Of a stretch of DNA of 27,077 nt, positions 20,314 to 27,077 are shown piece after piece. This DNA is from Hypsibius dujardini (lineage: Eukaryota; Tardigrada; Eutardigrada; Parachela; Hypsibiidae): contig LRSR01000087.1 in NCBI GenBank assembly GCA_001579985.1, positions 1 through 27,077 on the forward strand. Direction: 5' to 3'. The translations under genes were made by a program, and so were the position numbers. Positions within the stretch are counted from its first letter, which is position 1. Each line of letters starts with the position of its first letter. Below the pieces are notes generated by a model. The model saw only the letters and a program-made list of their open reading frames with translations, was not told the DNA's origin and searched no databases.

Positions 20314-20777
20314 TTAACATAGTTCACGCAGCCATTCACAAGTAATGACTGGAACGGTTGTACATCCCCTGATATCGAAAATTCCCAGGTCCGCCAAATC
20401 CTCTGCAGTTTCGTCCACCGCTTCCGGTTCACCAATCGTTTGGCGTCCGCTGTTGATACGTGCGTGACGAATTTCATTGACCTCGCCGACCAGCCAAGTA
20501 GGCAGCGAGATGCCAGACTCTTTCAGTCTCATGGTCACTGCCTCTAAGGCTCGGCCGTCCCGCCAGTAGCTAGGGTCGAAGAAGGTGACGGCGGTTCCTT
20601 CGTGGCCTTTTCGGCCGCTACGTCCAGTACGGTGGATGTAGTCCGCGGCGTCGCGAGGCATGTTGAAGTTGATGACAGTATTGACTGCATCAATGTCCAA
20701 ACCTGCAATATACGAAGATAACAATTCGCCGTGATGACCGTTCGTTTATTAACGGGGATTGCCAGATTGGCAGACAA

Positions 20778-20824
<47 letters not shown>

Positions 20825-20827
20825 TAT

Positions 20828-20860
<33 letters not shown>

Positions 20861-23800
20861 TAGACACACATGCACGGGCAGACACACAGACATACGTACA
20901 GTCAGGCAAGAGAGAGAAAGTACAGAGAGTTAAACAAGAGACTAACAGACAGCAAGACAGATAGATGTAGACAGAGCAAGACAGATGGATGTAGACAGAG
21001 CAAGAGAGATGTAAGATAGATTTAGGTAGTTAAGGGCAGCCAGCTTCCAAATTACCTCGAGAACACAAGTCGGTCGCCACCATAATGGTCACTTCTCCCG
21101 ATGCAAACTGCCTCAGGACGTCAGCACGGTTAGACTGTGTGAGATTACTACAAAGATAACCGAAGCATATGTAAATATCAAAAACGACAAAAATTAATTG
21201 TGAGCATGACACACCCGTGTGTCACGAGGTAACTAAAGCCCCGCAAGTTCTCATGGAGCCGGTCCACCATATTCTTGCTGCCGGCGAACACGATCACCGA
21301 TTCCTTCGCTATCACTGCAACAAAACACACCACACCCCGTCCTAAAATATCTCTTTATCATGAATGAACTCGATCGTTGGTTGTTGTTTGGTCTTACCGG
21401 CAAGGTCCAGGTAGTGTCGCAGTTTATCCACCTTCTCGAAATATCCCGCTGTCTTCTCGAAGATGTGCGACATGCCAAGGGACAGTCCAGTCGTGCCGAC
21501 TTGCACCGAGAACGGATGGGCCTGCCGACTCTTCAAGAAGACCATCTCATCCTTCGATATGGTGGCAGAAAAATAGAGCATCTGACGCATCTTCGGGGCA
21601 GGAAAGGTCGGGTGGTCGAGAATTTTGGGAATCTCCGGGAAGGAGCGACCGGTCATCATCCGATCCACTTCGTCAATCACCACAAACCGAAGGTGCTGCA
21701 TAGAAATCTACGAAGCGATGGAGTCATAATCGTGACGAGCAAAAGCATCTCCTTTCATTTAGCATTTCGTTCGGTGAAAAGAGCGTCACGAGCAAAATCG
21801 AAGGCATATCAAGTAAACGCTATGAGTTGAATCGGTGGGGTGGCAGAGGGCGCCACAAGTTTAAATTGAATGAGTGTTGTTTCCAATCTACACTTGTGGC
21901 GCTCTCTGCCACCCCACCGATTCAACCCATGTACCGATTCAACCCATAGCGTTTGCCTGGTGTATGGTATTTTATGGTACCAGTTTTTCATCTCCGGATA
22001 TTAGGTCCAACATTCGGCCAGGCGTGGCGATGATAATGTCAGGAGCAATCCGCAACTGCTTTCGCATCAGATTGCTGTCGATAGCGCCGTACACCGCCCA
22101 ACTGGTCACATCCGTGCCGAAAGCCAGCCGGGTTGCGGCTTCATGCAGCTGCACAGCGAGCTCCCTAGTCGGGCAGAGAATGAGTGCCTGTGTCACATGG
22201 TCTGCGAGAGGATTCTTATTCTTCCGAGTCAGCACCGCCTCGATAATCGGAACGAGAAATGCAATCTAAAACAAGAAGAAATATCTGAATTTACGTATTT
22301 CACCGCTTGAACAAATATTTGTGCGCTGTTTATCCAGGGCCATCTGACCGTACTGTTTTGCCGGTTCCCGTGGGCGAGGTGGCAATCACATCGCTCCCGC
22401 TACGAATCAACGGTATGACCTGCCGCTGCACCGGCAGCAGATCGTCAATGTGCATCTTCTCCAAGTTTGCCCTCAACTGCCGGGGCAGGTTTAAATTCTG
22501 CACGCATTCCACAGGAGCCGGCGGAGCTGGCGCGGGGTTATCCAAGCCGAGGAAAACGCACTGTGTTGCCTGCTCCATGCAATCGTCGATCAACCGGCCG
22601 GTCTCGTGTTTTTCCACATCCGCAAAGAGCTCCTTTTCGTCGCGCGGCAGCATTTGCGGGATGTAGTGCTCCGGAATGGCATTGTCTGCAAAAGAAAAAT
22701 CAGTGAGTGAAAATTGAAAACATGAAAATGCGGCATGAGCGCAGCAGAACGAGGTCAGAAGTAGATCATAACAAACTGTTACACAGCACTAATTTCACTG
22801 AAGCTCGAAAGGTTTGTTATGCCTCATCGGTAAGTGGCTACCGATCCGGACCGCAATCCATCAAGTCAATCAACCAATCACTCAATACGCCCATAGCTCA
22901 ATGTGCAGCGTTGTTCTACGATACAGTGCAACAACCAATCATTCAATCGATCAACTGGTCAATCAACTAGTCAATCAACTAGTCAATCAATCAGTCAATC
23001 AACCAGTCAAATCAGTCAGTCAGTCAGTCAATCAATCATTCAATGAACCAGTCATCAATCATATACATATTTTAAACAATTGAATGGTTCATTCAATTGA
23101 AGTATCTATCGAAAGTTGTAATGCAAAACGATCCGCCTACCAAGTCCGACTCGCTAAAACCTACCTCGATCAATAGCTTCGTGGAACTGTGAATTCATCC
23201 TCTTCCTAGACAATGCCTGCATCTTCCGATCATAGTTCGCCTTCTCCGTCTCCCAAATCCGTCGCAGATCGATCACCTCCTGAGTCGCTTTAACAGGCAC
23301 AGTGGAATTTCCCAAGAAGAATTTATCGCCATTCAATGTCACCGACCCAGCCCGAAAAGGCACAATTTCGTGGTGGAAAAAGCCCCCATAAGGTAGCGCC
23401 GCATTTGCCGATCCACCGCAAGCAGTGTCCATAAGTGGACCAATCCCATTCGGTGTAGGATCCCTGATTGATAAATTGACATGTTGATTCTGAATGGGCA
23501 AATCGGTGCATGAACTTGTCGAAACGTCTCCATTCGACTGCGAATTCGGAGTGAGAGGGGGATTCTGGGCTGAAACGAAAAGGAAACAAGCCGGTAAATT
23601 TCGGATTGAGCAATTTCGGACCAGTGCGTAGTAGACGCACCTTCAGATGAGGTAGACGAAATGTCCTGAACAGCCTGTTGATCGGAATTGGATGACCCAA
23701 ATGGTAAGACGAAACGAGATGGGCAGGCGCTGGAACTGTCACCGTTCTCTCCGGCGGTGAAGATAGAAGAATTTCTCCCGATCGGAATGGAAACTTGTGA

Positions 23801-24352
23801 GGAGGAAAATGGAGAAGTTGTCATCTGCGGGATCAATTTCTGAAAGCGCGATTTACTGGCAGGAGGTGCAGGAGGTGCAGGAGCGGATGCAACGGGGCTG
23901 CCAAGCGCTGCATTAATGGAATTTAATGCTGCGGTGAATTGTTCCGTTGGAGTGTAAACAATTCCCGCACTTCCCGGTCTGTTGACAAGAATGCCCGACG
24001 ACGACGACGAAGCACTTTGATTTGGAAATGGCGCCGTGACGGTGGGTGAATTTAGAGCTGGGGAAATCGTGGCGTCGAGTGCCGCGAGATCTGGCGGAAA
24101 AGTTTCGGGATTTCTAGTGGAATGCGCTGAGTGCTCTCCGCCATTTTTACCGGTGGGCAAAATTTCCTTTGACGGCGACAAGGCGCTGCCATGTGACTGC
24201 GAATCTTGATGAGCGGTTGGATTTGCAGCTGGAAAGGCCGTGGTGGTGCTCTCGGAGACGTCGAAGGAAAAAGTTTCGGCTGCTTTTGGTTGAGTATCGG
24301 AAGATTGCTGAGGAAGTTTATCGTACAGCTGAATCCTAGTTCTGCGCTGCAT
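20314..24352 (-). CDS. divergent DEAD-box RNA helicase with long disordered N-terminus
   Basis: Eight minus-strand exons: 24352-23641, 23569-23165, 22685-22354, 22265-21981, 21707-21398, 21314-21215, 21147-21056, 20702-20314. Phases agree throughout, giving 874 aa. ATP-dependent RNA helicase motifs in order: Q-like LLPVQRQVIPLI, motif I ATSPTGTGKT (end at 483), PTRELA (515-520), TPGR (564-567), motif II DEVD (590-593, not DEAD), SAT (625-627), VIVFAGSK, ATDLCSRGLDI and HRTGRSGR (769-776). The C-terminal FFDPSYWRDG with SLPTWL, and the spacing, are closest to the Ded1/DDX3/Vasa group. The first 430 or so residues are Ser/Pro/Ala-rich and probably disordered, without RGG boxes or zinc knuckles. 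The start is the ATG 15 nt after a 3' splice site (TTTATTTCAG). The subfamily is uncertain, and I give no symbol. Confidence 0.85.
20772..20890. repeat. (GACA)n microsatellite in helicase intron
   Basis: Tract of GACA units on the plus strand, (TGTC)n in the sense of the helicase transcript, within the intron 21055-20703. It is followed by a degenerate GACAGAGCAAGA region to about 21010. Confidence 0.95.
21815..21954. mobile_element. foldback (MITE-like) element in helicase intron
   Basis: The left arm 21815-21860 (AAACGCTATGAGTTGAATCG then GTGGGGTGGCAGAGGGCGCC and ACAAGT) pairs with the right arm 21892-21954 at almost every base. An extra copy of about 18 bp around ACCGATTCAACCCAT in the right arm is looped out. 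The loop is 31 bp. It lies in the intron 21980-21708. As in the CCDC47 element, one arm contains a short internal duplication. Confidence 0.85.
22855..23050. repeat. (TCAA)n-type microsatellite in helicase intron
   Basis: Irregular run of TCAA, CAATCAGT and related units in the intron 23164-22686; in the helicase sense strand it reads (TTGA)n. Confidence 0.85.
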
Positions 24353-24369
24353 TTTCGACCGGCGAGTCT

Positions 24370-25525
24370 GAAATAAAGCCCACTTGTTCGAAAAATTCAA
24401 GCCAAAGGTACTACTAATAGATGATTAATTTCTGATTCGCAGAAAAAAACTGAAGACTAGAAACAATTCCTGATCATGCAAAAGGGCGCAAGAAAATGTA
24501 CGAGATCCCCTGGGGGCCCACCCCAAGGGCGCACCCCTAGTTTGTTTCGCTCCGTCCCGTCTGATCAATACACGGTCAGAATGCTTGACTGGCTGAGCTT
24601 GAGCTGAAACTATTTGGTACAAGAGGAAAGGCTCTAACTCGGTCAACCAAGTATTCCGACTGTGTATAAACAGACCGAGTAGGCATACGGCGTTTCTACA
24701 AAGCATATACGGGGCCAAGTAGGATTAGTGTACGTGTACGATGTTGAACTGTGACCGACTTACTGGTGGCAGACAATAAAAAAATCCGGTTTCCGTCCGT
24801 TCGTGCTGCACTAATATTTTCGGAAGTGACACTCTAAAATCCTTTCACGTATACATGTACGTCTTTCTCCAAATTCTAGTTTAAACAGCAGTGTTGTTTT
24901 GTGTGTATGTGGCAGTGGCGGACTGCATGGCAGCAGGCTGTGTACTGGGTCACCAAATGTAAACGATCTCAAACAATTGATTACAAACGGTTGACCTGAA
25001 ATACGAACGGGAAACCAGCCGACGACTACCGACCGGAACAACGTGAAGCATGACCGATTTAACCACCGGCTGGTCGTCAATGCCGCACGCCTTGGTCACT
25101 GCACACGTTCGTTGAGCAACTGTTCTCAAGTGCACACTGCACACTGCAGTTTCAGCACAGACGATTCTGTTCCGCTGAACGTCGCGTTCGCTGTCTGCCT
25201 CATTTTCAAATAGGAATTCGACAGTTTTGGATGCCACATTGCTGCTGTCTTCTCTTCCGTGAAAAAATGGAAGTGCGTTGGGAACTTCGCAGTTCAGCTG
25301 AAAATCGTCTGGACTTAAGCGGTGACTGGTAAGTCTTATCGAGATAGTGAACTTGACCGACTAATAGATTGATTGATTGATTGATTAATTGATTGATTGT
25401 TTATTCCGCATTACATTACTTCCGGTTCGTTTGTCGCTGCCCGGTCGATCGGTAAGTTGATTGAATCGCTGATGTGAACTGATAACGACTTTGATTGACG
25501 GGCAGTTCTTTAATATACTGCTGTC
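24370..25525. other. divergent intergenic region, helicase / metallopeptidase
   Basis: About 1.2 kb between two genes transcribed away from each other, so it should contain both promoters. No coding exon is convincing. At 25267 an ATG opens 20 full codons (MEVRWELRSSAENRLD...) up to a donor GTAAGT at 25329. Joined to 25622 this frame stops at once, so it may be a 5'-UTR exon. A (GATT)n run lies at about 25366-25402. GGGGGCCCACCCC near 24512 is a GC-rich palindromic stretch. Confidence 0.4.
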
Positions 25526-25651
25526 ATGGCATTAATCGCGTGGGCTTTGGGCGGTCTGTGTGTTAGTTTGGTGAGAGTCCGTATTGTGTTTCTGACAAAA
25601 AATCCTCATCTTACTTTTCAGTTAGACAATATCGGACACGCCCAAAAATGA
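25526..25651 (+). CDS. possible spliced upstream ORF, 24 aa, overlapping the metallopeptidase ATG
   Basis: ATG at 25526 opens 15 codons (MALIAWALGGLCVSL) to a donor GTGAGA at 25571. Splicing to the acceptor ending at 25621 continues nine codons (LDNIGHAQK) and stops at TGA 25649-25651. That stop overlaps the ATG at 25648 as ATGA. The peptide is hydrophobic at its N-terminus. It may be a translational control uORF or simply chance; I cannot tell whether this region is transcribed. Confidence 0.3.
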   Translation: MALIAWALGGLCVSLVRVRIVFLTKNPHLTFQLDNIGHAQK

Positions 25652-26181
25652 CCGAAGACCTGTCGGTAATTCCCGGCTTGAATGTAACGAATTTTCAGGA
25701 GCTGAATGATCGTGTAGTCGCCTATCCCTTCCCGATCCTGCACGGATTCGTCACCCACCCGGACGGACAGTCCGTCAAAGAAGTACGCCTGTCACGCCTG
25801 CGACTGCCAGAGCAGACTACTGGAGATGGAGATGACGATTCGGAAGACATGCGGCTTGCTGTCTGGCCTGTTGTCCACCGGTGTTTTCGAGGAGTGGTCA
25901 GTCTGGAACTGGGAGAAAATCACTTTACCTTAACCGCTCGACTGAACAACGTCATCGTCACGCATCACTTGACGCTGTTCTACGAACCCGCTCAAAACCC
26001 GGCCAACTTTGTGTTGCCTGTGTATATAGTTTGCTCAGATTCGGACGGCTCCTTTCAGGCACCGGACAACGAAGATTGTTCGGTAGAAAGCGCAGTGCGA
26101 CGTATCTCAACCGGTTAGGGCACTGTTTATATACTGTATACAGTCTTTCTGCTGATTGGTCTCTCTGTTTGTATGTCCTGA

Positions 26182-26228
<47 letters not shown>

Positions 26229-26236
26229 ACTGCTTG

Positions 26237-26305
<69 letters not shown>

Positions 26306-26386
26306 TTGTTTGTCTGTCTGTTTGTCTGTCTGTTTGTTTGCTTATCTGCCTGCCTGCCTGCCTGCCTGTATGCCTGTCTGCTTGTT

Positions 26387-26428
<42 letters not shown>

Positions 26429-26932
26429 CTTATGTGCCTGTCTGCTATTTTCCCGTGTGTTTGTCTTGTCTATCGGGCGGTCTATGCGTCGTTTATTTGT
26501 TTTTATGTATCTGCTTGTGAATTTGTCTGTCTGTCTAACTCTCTTTATGTCGATCTGTTGTAGTAACGATACTTTCGGCTTTATTTTCAGGGGCTGGGCT
26601 CCTGCAAAGCGCGACAGCCGACATACTAGTCGATGAAGGATTCCCGAAAAAGACTTTCAACCTACTTTTGGATGAAAAAGGCCTGCCGATTTGTGAGATA
26701 TTTCGGACTCGACTCAAAATGTCCGAACTCTATGCCGAAGAAAGCGATGAAAAACTTTGGCGGTTCTTTCAAAAGGAACTGAAGGACGCCTTTCCGGCCT
26801 ACGTGGGCAAATGCAAATTCATGTCGTTCTTGGCTGACACGCGATACCATGTCCCCGATCTCGAACCGGTTCCTTACCTGTATGAGGACGTCTTGAAATT
26901 TGTCAATGGCCATGTGGCTTTGGGGGGATCAA
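25648..26932 (+). CDS. putative zinc metallopeptidase (Metallopep/YIL108W-like family), 5' part
   Basis: Two exons, 25648-26113 and 26591-26932, join at phase 1 to give 270 residues. A donor at 26933 (GTACGT) carries the gene out of phase-complete codons towards exons beyond the window end. The run FVLPVYIVCSDSDGSFQAPD, followed by ESAVRRISTGAGLLQSATAD and the later KCKFMSFLADTRYH and VNGHVALGGSS, follows the layout I recall for the putative peptidase family PF12044 (yeast YIL108W relatives): a beta-rich N-terminal domain leading into a metallopeptidase domain. The zinc-binding HExxH expected for a peptidase would lie in exons not present here, so catalytic activity cannot be judged. The start is the first ATG after the acceptor at 25621. 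The intron between the exons is almost entirely tetranucleotide repeat. Confidence 0.7.
26176..26440 (+). repeat. (TGCC/TGTC)n microsatellite in metallopeptidase intron
   Basis: About 30 CCTG (TGCC) units at 26180-26302, then TGTC/TTTG units, another short CCTG block and a final TGTC block. Sense orientation as in the other genes. The long Cys/Leu/Pro-rich open frames here are repeat artefacts. Confidence 0.95.
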
Positions 26933-27077
26933 GTACGTGGATGTGTGTAGCGTGCACTTGACAATAGATAAGGACAGCCAGCTAAATAATGCTTTCTTTC
27001 CATTGAAATCATTTTTGTTAGTTTAGACTCCCTAGAGTAAACCATTTCGATCAGCACACGTGCTGAACGATGAGGCC
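26933..27077 (+). other. start of next metallopeptidase intron, to window end
   Basis: Begins with donor GTACGT. A possible acceptor (GTTTAG) near 27026 leads to an in-frame stop within four codons (ACTCCCTAGAGTAA). The true next exon is therefore probably outside the window. Confidence 0.4.

Noticed and set aside
21360-21830. 156-codon plus-strand frame
   Set aside because: Antisense shadow of the helicase exon 21707-21398.
24425-24718. 97-codon minus-strand frame upstream of the helicase
   Set aside because: No family resemblance, no splice partner, and it lies in the divergent promoter region.
25881-26636. 251-codon open frame rich in CLPA/CLSV repeats
   Set aside because: It overlaps the metallopeptidase exon in another frame and then reads through the CCTG repeat; no family resemblance.

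Overview
The window is nuclear DNA from an animal. The genes are intron-rich, with GT-AG introns of about 60-550 nt. They encode typical metazoan housekeeping proteins, and they are packed 0.1-2 kb apart on both strands. The short introns, close gene spacing and abundant TTGA/TGTC-type simple repeats suggest a small-genome invertebrate, possibly a tardigrade. I cannot prove the phylum from sequence alone.

Layout: (1) 324-765, a small three-exon gene (64 aa) of unknown function, then about 1.6 kb of intergenic DNA holding nested inverted repeats. (2) 2386-7359 (+), a complete RNF20/Bre1 histone H2B E3 ubiquitin ligase. (3) 7366-7686, a foldback element starting 7 nt past the RNF20 stop codon, then an intergenic region with two CRE palindromes. 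(4) 8748-10614 (+), the mitochondrial citrate carrier SLC25A1. (5) 11097-12358 (-), TMEM11, tail-to-tail with SLC25A1. (6) 12962-13430 (-), possible exons of an unidentified gene plus a second foldback element. (7) 13646-16640 (+), CCDC47, an ER membrane chaperone. (8) 16641-19395, repeat-rich DNA with two more foldback elements, the tail of a LINE reverse-transcriptase protein and weak gene candidates. (9) 19411-20212 (+), a 202-aa protein with a YGWD motif. (10) 20314-24352 (-), a large divergent DEAD-box helicase (874 aa) whose Walker B box reads DEVD. (11) 25648-26932 (+), the 5' part of a putative zinc metallopeptidase gene that runs off the window.

The genes form no operon or pathway. 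Three products (citrate carrier, TMEM11 and possibly a Cys-rich fragment) point to mitochondria, but the grouping looks incidental. Three patterns cut across genes. Several distinct families of foldback (MITE-like) elements sit in introns, one 3' UTR and intergenic DNA. Intronic (TGTC/TGCC)n tracts always have the pyrimidine-rich strand in the sense direction. Every start codon is preceded, within 8-44 nt, by a candidate 3' splice site, which suggests spliced-leader trans-splicing or systematic 5'-UTR introns. All gene models were built by eye from reading frame, splice sites and protein-family knowledge; none was tested by alignment or RNA data.
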